A DNA stretch of 48,265 bases from NCBI GenBank assembly GCA_945928315.1, contig CAMENN010000008.1, positions 1 through 48,265 on the forward strand, written 5' to 3'. Made by a program: the position numbers and the translations under genes. Positions within the stretch are counted from its first letter, which is position 1. Every line of letters starts with the position of its first letter. This DNA comes from an uncultured Clostridia bacterium (GTDB lineage Bacteria > Bacillota > Clostridia > Christensenellales > Aristaeellaceae). Below, piece by piece: positions 14,903 to 21,480 of this stretch. The notes under the pieces were generated by a model. The model saw only the letters and a list, made by a program, of their open reading frames with translations. It did no database searches and had not been told where the DNA came from.

Positions 14903-15160
14903 TTGAACGAAGAGGAACTCCAGCAGAGGGAGGCGCAGCTGAGTGCGCGGCTGGCGCGCATCAGCGAGATGGAGGCACAGATTCTCAAAAAGGAAAAGGC
15001 GGTTAAGGAGAAGGAAAAGGCCAAAAAGCAGGTGCTGCTGCGCCTCTCCCCGACGCTCTGGGACGAGATTGCCGCCTGGGCCGATGAGGACTTCCGCTCC
15101 ATCAACAGCCAGATCGAGTTTTTGCTCTCCGAAGCGGTTCGCCAGCGGAGGAAGAAATGA
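14903..15160 (+). CDS. RHH (Arc-like) protein paired with the SPFH gene
   Basis: An 85-aa protein with a TTG start, chosen because GGAGGTGATCCC precedes it. Residues 1-45 are a charged coiled coil (EELQQREAQLSARLARISEM, then AQILKKEKAVKEKEKAKK); residues about 48-83 form an RHH domain (VLLRLSPTLWDEIAAWADED, then INSQIEFLLSEAV). The SINSQIEFLL segment is the typical second-helix motif of proteins annotated as Arc-family next to SPFH genes. It may be a regulator of the operon or a structural partner; its fold is clear, its target is not. A terminator follows 5 bp after the stop. Confidence 0.8.
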   Translation: MNEEELQQREAQLSARLARISEMEAQILKKEKAVKEKEKAKKQVLLRLSPTLWDEIAAWADEDFRSINSQIEFLLSEAVRQRRKK

Positions 15161-15165
15161 CATAC

Positions 15166-15195
15166 GCGGACAGGGATCGCCCTGTCCGCGTTTTT
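15166..15195 (+). terminator. Strong terminator after the SPFH-RHH pair
   Basis: A perfect 10-bp stem GCGGACAGGG / CCCTGTCCGC with an ATCG loop, followed by GTTTTT. It separates the pair from the small gene at 15212, which would need read-through or its own promoter. Confidence 0.9.
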
Positions 15196-15211
15196 GAAGG
15201 GAGGATGCAGC

Positions 15212-15439
15212 ATGCGAACCGAAGCGGACATGCTCCGGCTGATCACGGACACCGCGCAGGCGGACGCGCTGTGGGCGGCGGTCCACCGGATGTGCCATCT
15301 GTTTGCCCGGGAGGAATGCGCGCTGGCCGCGCGGCTGTCCTTCCCCTGCGACAGGGTGCGTCAGGAGAACACGCTGCGCTTCCTGCGCGCCGTGCAGCTG
15401 CTGCCCGCCGATGCGACGGACTTTACGCCGGAGGGATAA
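15212..15439 (+). CDS. Hypothetical helical protein (75 aa)
   Basis: A small, mainly helical protein (MRTEADMLRLITDTAQADAL, then VHRMCHLFAREECALAARLS). The GGGAGG ribosome binding site 7 nt upstream supports the ATG at 15212. It starts 16 bp after a strong terminator and ends 41 bp before another, so it seems a separate small transcription unit or is reached by read-through from the SPFH operon. No cofactor motif and no recognised family. Confidence 0.5.
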   Translation: MRTEADMLRLITDTAQADALWAAVHRMCHLFAREECALAARLSFPCDRVRQENTLRFLRAVQLLPADATDFTPEG

Positions 15440-15480
15440 TCCTGTTTTCCGGCAAAATGCTTTATACGGCGCGAAGCGAA

Positions 15481-15516
15481 GAAGGATCAGGCGTTTGCTG
15501 CCTGACCCTTCTTTTC
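15481..15516 (+). terminator. Terminator after the 75-aa gene
   Basis: GAAGGATCAGGC and GCCTGACCCTTC pair with one mismatch around a 7-nt loop, followed by TTTTC. Confidence 0.85.
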
Positions 15517-15566
15517 ATATACCTGCCGCTCAGGCTCGTCCGAATCAGAAATGCCCGGCGATCATT

Positions 15567-15713
15567 CACCGTCAGGTGACGCTTCGCTCCCTGACTGCTT
15601 TCTTTTTTGGATCGCTTTGCGATTGGGGAACGATGGGGGTCTTCCCCCCATACCCCTGCCTGAGGGACATTGTCCCTCAGACTCCCTTCTTCGCTTCGCG
15701 CTGATGGTTCGTT
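15567..15713 (+). repeat. Intergenic repeat family R2, copy 2
   Basis: Contains CACCGTCAGGTGACGC, CCCTGACTGCTTTCTTTTTT, GGATCGCTTTGCGAT and the terminal CCCTCAGACTCCCTTC...CGCTTCGCGCTGATGG-TTCGTT block. It also has an internal palindrome around GAGGGACATTGTCCCTC. Located between convergent genes. Confidence 0.75.
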
Positions 15714-15728
15714 ACTCTGCGCGAATCC

Positions 15729-16772
15729 TCAGAGGTACTTCGCCAGCGACTCGACCGTCGCGCCACTGAGCTTCTTCCCCTCGCGTGCGCAGCACATGGA
15801 GTTGAGCACGGCCTCCTGCGTGGCCTCCGCAATCGCGCGGAAGGCCAGCTCCAGCGCGTCCTCGTTCACCGCGCGGTACGTCAGTACGCGGTTCGCGCCG
15901 CCGTGGGGCACGCGGTTGGCCGTCGAAAAGCCGATCATCACGTCGCCGCTGCCGTGGCCGAAGTACGAGCCGCCGCGCGCCAGGCCCACTGCGCAGCGCT
16001 TGATGATGCGCCGCAGCTGGCGGTCCGTGACGGGCAGGTCCGTAGCGGTGATCATCATGATGGAGCCGCGGTCGGTCGGCTCCGCGCTGGCCTGCTGCCT
16101 GCGTTTGGCGAGGATCTCCCGCCCGATGGCGCGCTCGCCGACGTGCAGCTCCTCGAGACACCCGTGGTTGCTCTGCACGAGCACGCCGAGCGTATAGCGC
16201 TGTCCGTCAATCGTCAGCACGCGCGAGGCCGAGCCAATGCCGCCCTTGAGCCCATGGCAGACGGTGCCGCAGCCCGCGCCGACGTCGCCCTCCTCGAAGT
16301 CGCTGCGCGCGTCCGCAATCGCGGCGAGCACATGCTCCCCGGTCACGGGCCGGTCGGCAATCTCGTTCATGCCGGAATCGTTGCACTCTCCGACGACGGG
16401 GTTGATCGAGTGCATCGGCACGCCCTCCTGCGCGCAGCGCACCGCCATATAGCCCACCAGCGCGTCATGCACGATACCCACGTTGAGCGTGTTGGTCAGC
16501 GCGATGGGCGTCTCCAGCGTGCCCAGCTCGTCGATCTGCACGAGGCCCTGCGTCTTGCCGAAGCCGTTGAGCACGAACGACGCCGCCGTCAGCTTGCTGG
16601 CGAACATATTGTCCTTGCAGGGCATGATGACGGTCACGCCGGTATGGTGGCGCTCATCGCGGATGGTCGCATGGCCGACGGTCACGCCGGGCACGTCCGT
16701 GATCTTGTCCAGCGGGCCGTGCGGAAACACGCCCAGCTTCACACCGTAATCACCGATTCTCTTCTGTTTCAT
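15729..16772 (-). CDS. P1 family peptidase (S58, DmpA-like aminopeptidase)
   Basis: A 347-aa N-terminal nucleophile hydrolase. The opening KITDVPGVTVGHATI is the hallmark of the DmpA/P1 family, NTLNVGIVHDALVGYM follows, and the predicted autoproteolysis site is Gly236-Ser237 (DRGSIMMITATDLP), which generates the new N-terminal serine nucleophile. Family members include D-aminopeptidases, L-aminopeptidase/D-esterases and beta-peptidases, so the substrate cannot be stated. The start at 16772 has GGAGG 6 nt upstream and overlaps the end of the CapA-like gene by 23 nt, so the two are coupled. Cytosolic, no signal peptide. Confidence 0.9.
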   Translation of the reverse strand: MKQKRIGDYGVKLGVFPHGPLDKITDVPGVTVGHATIRDERHHTGVTVIMPCKDNMFASKLTAASFVLNGFGKTQGLVQIDELGTLETPIALTNTLNVGIVHDALVGYMAVRCAQEGVPMHSINPVVGECNDSGMNEIADRPVTGEHVLAAIADARSDFEEGDVGAGCGTVCHGLKGGIGSASRVLTIDGQRYTLGVLVQSNHGCLEELHVGERAIGREILAKRRQQASAEPTDRGSIMMITATDLPVTDRQLRRIIKRCAVGLARGGSYFGHGSGDVMIGFSTANRVPHGGANRVLTYRAVNEDALELAFRAIAEATQEAVLNSMCCAREGKKLSGATVESLAKYL

Positions 16773-18039
16773 GGATGGCCTCCACAATTTCTGCGGCGCG
16801 CGCCGCCGCGCTGCGCTCCGATTCCTCCAGCGGGGCGAGCGCCTCCTCATCGTTCGCGGGCACGACGCGGTAGACGTTCTCGTCGTCCTGCCGGGTTCTG
16901 GCGATGTAGACGGGCGTGACCTGCGGCTCGCCCAGCGCCACGCGGCGCGTCGCGGGATCGTAGGTCGCTTCGAGCGTCACGATCATGCCCGCCGTGTTCT
17001 CCGCGGCGCGCGAGTCGGTGAGCAGGCTGCCCAGCGAATAGCATACGATCGTGTCATAGTCAAGCCCGTCGGAGCGCGTCGTCGTGATGCGCTCGATGCT
17101 CTGCGCGACGTTCGGATGTGTGCCGAAGATCACGTCGGCGCCGGCCTGCGCCAGCGTCTTCGCCATCGCGCGCACGCTTTCCGGCGTGGTCTGCTTGTTC
17201 TTGGTGCCCCAGTGCGGCAGCACGACGACCAGATTTGCGCCGTCCATGCGCGCCCGGGCGATGTCCTCGGTCATGCGCTGCACGTCGAGCATCGCCAGCG
17301 CGCCGCGGCTGTCGCCGTTTGTCTTGCTGCTGCCCTCGTCGCTGAGCCCGTAGCTGTAGGCGAGGACGGCGATCTGCACGCCGCCCACGCGCACCATCGT
17401 CGCGCCGCCGCCCGTCCCGTCGGGATCGGCGCCCGCCCGAAAGAGCCCGCGGCTGGTCAGCTCGCCCGCGGTGATGGACAGGCCCTCGTAGCCCTTGTCG
17501 AGCGCCCGCTCCGTCGCCAGGGAGATGAGATCGATCCCGCAGGCGCGCAGCGCATCGAGGATCTGCGGCGGCGTGTTGTAGTTGCCATAGCCCTTGTCGC
17601 TCCCAGCGGTGGTCGTCTCCAGCGTGGCGATGGCCAGGTCCGCCGCGCTCAGCGTGTCCGTGAGCGCGGAAAACACGGGTGTGAAGTCGAACTGATCCGC
17701 GCCCGTCTGCACGCTCTGGCGGACGGCCTTGGGCGCATACACCGTGCCCGCCGCCGCGAGGGTGACCGTCGCCTTCTGCGGCAGGGGCGTGGGCTGCGCC
17801 GTCGCGCTTTCGGAGGGTGAGGGCACGGGCGATGCGGCGGGAACCGCCGTCGGCGCCGCGGAGGGCTGCGGGGTGGTCTGCGCCGCGTAGGCGCTGACGT
17901 GCGCGAGCAGCTCGCCCGAGCGGCTGCCATTCGCCCCGCCGGAGAGCACAAGCATGAACGCCGCACAGCCCACAACGACCGCCGCCGTCAGCAGCAGCAT
18001 GATGATCGTGCCCGCGGACAGCCTGCCCCGGCGCTTCAT
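16750..18039 (-). CDS. CapA-family metallophosphatase-like protein, membrane anchored
   Basis: A 429-aa protein with an N-terminal anchor (GTIIMLLLTAAVVVGCAAFM), a Pro/Ser/Thr-rich linker at about 50-90, then a PGA_cap (CapA) domain: AAADLAIATLETTT-like strand, GIDLISLATERALDKG, VVLPHWGTKNKQT and GADVIFGTHPNVAQSIE, with the conserved His and Asp metal ligands, although the usual HxGxE is HWGTK. CapA proteins take part in poly-gamma-glutamate synthesis or related envelope functions; no capB or capC is nearby, so a capsule role is not supported. The start has GGGAGG upstream. It precedes the P1 peptidase in one operon. Confidence 0.85.
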   Translation of the reverse strand: MKRRGRLSAGTIIMLLLTAAVVVGCAAFMLVLSGGANGSRSGELLAHVSAYAAQTTPQPSAAPTAVPAASPVPSPSESATAQPTPLPQKATVTLAAAGTVYAPKAVRQSVQTGADQFDFTPVFSALTDTLSAADLAIATLETTTAGSDKGYGNYNTPPQILDALRACGIDLISLATERALDKGYEGLSITAGELTSRGLFRAGADPDGTGGGATMVRVGGVQIAVLAYSYGLSDEGSSKTNGDSRGALAMLDVQRMTEDIARARMDGANLVVVLPHWGTKNKQTTPESVRAMAKTLAQAGADVIFGTHPNVAQSIERITTTRSDGLDYDTIVCYSLGSLLTDSRAAENTAGMIVTLEATYDPATRRVALGEPQVTPVYIARTRQDDENVYRVVPANDEEALAPLEESERSAAARAAEIVEAIHETEENR

Positions 18040-18170
18040 GCGCGTTCACCTCCCTCGTGAGCCTTTGTTATGTAAACTTTCCGCAAAGCATCGGTCTCGG
18101 GCGCAAAGCATCGGGATTTACAGCACTTCGGAGGGCTTGCCGCCGGCAGCATGCCGGTTTGTTTCATATG

Positions 18171-18190
18171 AAAAAACGGGCTGTGCCCGC
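18171..18190 (-). terminator. Short leftward terminator
   Basis: CGGGC-ACA-GCCCG followed on the minus strand by TTTTTTCAT. A second leftward terminator lies 80 bp upstream, at 18271-18305; the gap 18040-18316 otherwise has no gene. Confidence 0.55.
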
Positions 18191-18270
18191 TCCCGCCCCC
18201 GAACAGCCTGTTCAAGCAATGTCCCTCAGTGCTCGCTGTACGATGCTTTGGCGCAATTCCCCATGCAGTG

Positions 18271-18305
18271 AAAAAAGGATGCATCCGGCCTAGCCGAATG
18301 CATCC
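18271..18305 (-). terminator. Terminator of the ferredoxin gene
   Basis: GGATGCATTCGGC pairs with GCCGGATGCATCC (one mismatch) around a TAG loop, followed by TTTTTTC on the minus strand. Confidence 0.9.
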
Positions 18306-18316
18306 AGTCTGGCGAA

Positions 18317-18487
18317 TTAGGCCTGAGCCGGGGCGCCCACCGGGCAGTTCTCGGCGCAAGCGCCGCACTCGATGCAGGTATCCGCATCAATCACGTACTT
18401 GCCGTCACCCTCGCTGATCGCGTTCACCGGGCAGTTGCTGGCGCAGACGCCGCAGGAGATGCAATCGTCGCTAATCTGATAAGCCAT
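18317..18487 (-). CDS. 2x[4Fe-4S] ferredoxin
   Basis: A 56-aa clostridial-type ferredoxin. Two cluster motifs are visible: CISCGVCASNCPVNA and CIECGACAENCPVGA, each CxxCxxCxxxCP, giving two low-potential [4Fe-4S] clusters for electron transfer in the cytosol. The ATG at 18487 has GGAGG 8 nt upstream, and its promoter and terminator make it a single-gene unit. Partner enzymes are not encoded in this window. Confidence 0.97.
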   Translation of the reverse strand: MAYQISDDCISCGVCASNCPVNAISEGDGKYVIDADTCIECGACAENCPVGAPAQA

Positions 18488-18529
18488 TGTTTTCACCTCC
18501 GACTGATTGATATAGGTAAAGCCCAATTT

Positions 18530-18558
18530 ATTGTAGCACGCGGCGCGGTCAATTGCAA
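18530..18558 (-). promoter_or_regulatory. Promoter of the ferredoxin gene
   Basis: Minus strand TTGCAA (18558-18553), 17-bp spacer, TACAAT (18535-18530). Confidence 0.75.
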
Positions 18559-18583
18559 GGTCCTTTTCTCATTTCGTGCGGAA

Positions 18584-19813
18584 TCAGAGCAAATCCTCGG
18601 GCTGCGCGCTTTCGCGGATTTCGACCTCCTCCGCGAGAATCACCGTCTCTTCGACCGGAGCGGCCTGCTCCGTCTTCACCGGCGCGGCCTCCTCCATCAG
18701 CACATCCAGCTTTTCCGGCTCCGCGGGCCTGTCCGCCTGCTTCGCGCTCTGTCCGTCCTTCGGCGGGCGCGGCGGACGGTCGGGCCGCTGCGCCCGCTCG
18801 CCCTTCTGCGGGCGCTCACCCTTCTCGCGCGGGGGCCTGTCCGGGCGCGGGGGCTTCTCCGGACGATCTCCCCTGGGGCCACGGGGCTTGTCCGGCCGCT
18901 CGCCCTCCGGCCGCTCCGGCTTCGGCGGGCGCTCCAGCTTCGGCGGGCGCGGCTGCGCGGGGGCTTCGCCGGCGGTATCGCCGCCCTGCTGGACCTGCGC
19001 ATCGGCGCCAGGGCGCTGGCAGTCGTCGATGGGATACTCGCGCAGCTCGAAGGAATCGCCGACGGCGATGCGCACGCGCACCGTCTCGGAGAGCACGTTG
19101 ATCGCGTTGATGGTGCCCACGCCGTCGGGCGTGATGATCTCCCGGCCCACGCGCGGCATGCGCTTGCGCGTCGCCTCGTAGTGATCCTGCTCATACTTGA
19201 GGCAGCACATCAGGCGGTCGCACAGGCCGGAGATCTTCGTCGGGTTGAGCGAGAGGTTCTGCTCCTTCGCCATCTTGATAGACACGGGCGTGAAGTCGCC
19301 CAGATACGTCCGGCAGCAGATGGGCCGTCCGCAGGGGCCGATGCCGCCGAGCATCTTCGCCTCGTCGCGCACGCCGATCTGGCGCAGCTCGATGCGGGTC
19401 TTGAAGATGCCCGCCAGGTTCTTGACCAGCATGCGGAAGTCCACGCGGCCGTTGGCGGTGAAGTAGAAGATGATCTTCGAGTGGTCAAACGCGTATTCGA
19501 CATCGACCAGCTTCATCTCCAGCTTGTGTTCGGCGATCTTCTCGACCGCGATGTCGAACGCTTCCTTTTCGTTCTGCTCGTTGCGGCGCTGAATCATGAG
19601 ATCCTGCTCCGTGGCGATGCGGATGATGGGCTTGAGCGGGGAGACGACCCGCTCGTCGGGCACCTCCATCACGCCGGAGACGCACTCGCCCAGCTCCACG
19701 CCGCGCGCCGTCTCGGTGACCACCTTCGTGCCGGTATGCAGCTCGAGCCCGTTGGGGTCAAAGTCATACAGCTTGCTGGCGCGCTTGAAGCGCACCCTGA
19801 TTACCATGGCCAT
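18584..19813 (-). CDS. ricT: RicT/YaaT-like PSP1 protein with long Pro/Arg-rich tail
   Basis: A 409-aa protein. Residues 1-260 match the PSP1/YaaT family, with the characteristic cysteine cluster GGIGPCGRPICCRTYLGDF and GLCDRLMCCLKYEQD, which in the Bacillus RicAFT complex binds iron-sulfur clusters and supports RNase Y-dependent mRNA processing. Residues about 280-375 are a low-complexity tail of Pro, Arg, Lys and Glu (repeats of RPPKPERPEG and RPDRPPREKG type), probably disordered and possibly RNA-binding; this is longer than in the usual protein. The start overlaps holB by 13 nt. Third gene of the conserved darA-holB-ricT operon. Confidence 0.92.
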   Translation of the reverse strand: MAMVIRVRFKRASKLYDFDPNGLELHTGTKVVTETARGVELGECVSGVMEVPDERVVSPLKPIIRIATEQDLMIQRRNEQNEKEAFDIAVEKIAEHKLEMKLVDVEYAFDHSKIIFYFTANGRVDFRMLVKNLAGIFKTRIELRQIGVRDEAKMLGGIGPCGRPICCRTYLGDFTPVSIKMAKEQNLSLNPTKISGLCDRLMCCLKYEQDHYEATRKRMPRVGREIITPDGVGTINAINVLSETVRVRIAVGDSFELREYPIDDCQRPGADAQVQQGGDTAGEAPAQPRPPKLERPPKPERPEGERPDKPRGPRGDRPEKPPRPDRPPREKGERPQKGERAQRPDRPPRPPKDGQSAKQADRPAEPEKLDVLMEEAAPVKTEQAAPVEETVILAEEVEIRESAQPEDLL

Positions 19814-20787
19814 TGGGTATATTCCTCCGTCAAGTTCAGCAATATGGATTCAAACGCGGCGGCAAAGGAGACGTTGCTGGCGACCATCTGGCGCGCGCGC
19901 GTCACCGCGGCGGAGAGCCTCAGCCCGCCGGAGAGCGGCACAGCCCGCGCATAGGCCTCAGCCTGCGGCGCGTAGCCCGCATCCTCGAGCGTCATGCGCC
20001 CGGCCTGCGCCATCATGATGTCGCGCACGGCGCACTCGAGCACGTCGAGGATCTGCGTCTTCTGCTCCTTCGCGTCCTTGTAGGGATTCACCGCGGCAAG
20101 CACGTCCGCCGGCCTGCGCACGGAAAATACATCGCGCGTGAGTTGCTCGCGCAGCGCCATGGCCGCCTCGTCGATGGCCAGCGCCTGGCCCACGCAGCCC
20201 TCGGCCATGCGGGCCCTGCGCCGCGCCTCCTCGGGCGCAAGCCCCAGCGCGGTCAGGCGCGCCGCGGCCTGCGGGAGATCCAGCGGGTGAAAGCGCACCG
20301 TTCGGCAGCGGGAGACGATCGTGGGGAGCAGCGCGGCGGGCTGGTCGGTGATCAGGAAGAACACCGTGTCCTCCGGCGGCTCCTCGAGCGTCTTGAGCAG
20401 GCAGTTCTGCGACTGCGCCGTCATGCGCTCCGCCTCCGGGAAGATCAGCGCCTTGACGCCGTCCTCAAACGCGCGCACGCTGACCTCCTCGATCACGCCG
20501 CGCAGCACGTCCACGCCGATCAGCTGCTTGCCCTTCTCCGGCTCGACGGTGTGCACATCCGGGTGGGTGCCCGCGAGCACGCGCCGGCAGGGGCCGCACA
20601 CGCCGCAGGGGCGCTTTCCCTCCCCGCGGCACAGCGCGGCCATGGCGCAGAGCCGGGCGACGGACTTTTTGCCCGTGCCCTTCGGCCCCGCAAACAGATA
20701 GGCGTGCACAAACGCGCGCGATGCAAAGTCGCTGTGCAGCTGCGCGATGTGCGCGGACTGCCCGGCGAAATCCTCAAACGACTGCAT
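19801..20787 (-). CDS. holB: DNA polymerase III delta' subunit
   Basis: A 328-aa clamp-loader subunit. Visible are the Walker A-like GPKGTGKKS, the zinc-binding cysteines (C-x9-CGVCGPC), the delta'/gamma motif LLKTLEEPPEDTVFFLITDQ and the SRC motif (TIVSRCRTVRF). It loads the sliding clamp with the tau/gamma and delta subunits. Located between darA (1 nt upstream) and ricT (overlapping), the standard Bacillota order. Confidence 0.93.
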   Translation of the reverse strand: MQSFEDFAGQSAHIAQLHSDFASRAFVHAYLFAGPKGTGKKSVARLCAMAALCRGEGKRPCGVCGPCRRVLAGTHPDVHTVEPEKGKQLIGVDVLRGVIEEVSVRAFEDGVKALIFPEAERMTAQSQNCLLKTLEEPPEDTVFFLITDQPAALLPTIVSRCRTVRFHPLDLPQAAARLTALGLAPEEARRRARMAEGCVGQALAIDEAAMALREQLTRDVFSVRRPADVLAAVNPYKDAKEQKTQILDVLECAVRDIMMAQAGRMTLEDAGYAPQAEAYARAVPLSGGLRLSAAVTRARQMVASNVSFAAAFESILLNLTEEYTQWPW

Positions 20788-20788
20788 G

Positions 20789-21121
20789 TTACACCTTCAG
20801 GAACTGGCTGACCTCCAGCACGAACACCGTCGCACCGCCGACGGTCACCTTGATCGGGTACGGCACATAAACGCCGCTCGCGCCGCCGCTCATGTGCGTG
20901 GCCGAGGCGGTGATCTGCTCACGGCTCTTGCAGATGCGCTCGATGATGGCCAGCGCGCCATCCAGCTTCTCGTCCTCCACGCCGCTGATGAGCGTGGTGT
21001 TGCCTGCGCGCAGGAAGCCGCCGGTGGTGGCCAGCTTCGTGACACCGAAGCCCTTGTCCATCAGTTCGGAGACCAGACGCCCCGCGTCCTCATCCTGAAC
21101 AATCGCTACGATCAGTTTCAT
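20789..21121 (-). CDS. darA: PII-like cyclic-di-AMP receptor
   Basis: A 110-aa protein starting MKLIVAIVQDEDAGRLVSEL with the TKLATTGGFLRAGNTTLISG loop characteristic of DarA/PstA (YaaQ), a trimeric PII-like protein that binds c-di-AMP. Length and position at the head of the holB-ricT operon fit. Its signalling partner is unknown in general. The start is followed without a gap by holB, and the promoter lies 85 bp upstream. Confidence 0.95.
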   Translation of the reverse strand: MKLIVAIVQDEDAGRLVSELMDKGFGVTKLATTGGFLRAGNTTLISGVEDEKLDGALAIIERICKSREQITASATHMSGGASGVYVPYPIKVTVGGATVFVLEVSQFLKV

Positions 21122-21205
21122 TCTATTTCCTCCATTTCTGTCGGCGCGGAAGCCCGCGCGATGGAAGTACCGCTGCGCCCTACCGGCGCAGATGGGTCTG
21201 TCTCT

Positions 21206-21234
21206 ATTATACAGGATATGCGGGGAAAATGCCA
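21206..21234 (-). promoter_or_regulatory. Promoter of the darA-holB-ricT operon
   Basis: Minus strand TGGCAT (21234-21229), 17-bp spacer, TATAAT (21211-21206). The -10 is perfect, the -35 weak. Confidence 0.6.
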
Positions 21235-21260
21235 GTCCTTCCGCAGGAAAGGGAAAGAGG

Positions 21261-21291
21261 AAAGGCCGCGGGCGTGCAGCCTGCGGCCTTT
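21261..21291. terminator. Terminator between the M24 peptidase gene and darA
   Basis: GGCCGCGGGC and GCCTGCGGCC pair around GTGCA; flanked by AAA on the left and TTT on the right, so it can act in both directions. On the minus strand it would end the peptidase transcript. Confidence 0.65.
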
Positions 21292-21351
21292 GCGTATGAG
21301 GGAGTGCGCACGTCATGCTGCGCACAAACGGGACTGGGTTGTGGGATCATC

Positions 21352-21464
21352 GACCGTCAGGTGACGCTCCGCGATGTGGGTTTGCGTTGGGGCGGCTGCC
21401 CCAAACCCCGCCCGAGGGATTTCATCCCTCAGACTCCCCTCCTCGCTTCGCGCTTATGGCCCGT
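21352..21464 (+). repeat. Intergenic repeat family R2, copy 3
   Basis: Begins GACCGTCAGGTGACGC, has GGGGCGGCTGCCCC and GAGGGATTTCATCCCTC palindromes in the middle, and ends CCCTCAGACTCCCCTC...CGCTTCGCGCTTATGG-CCCGT. It is the shortest copy, lacking the T-run block. Confidence 0.75.
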
Positions 21465-21480
21465 ATCCTTCAGAGAAGAA

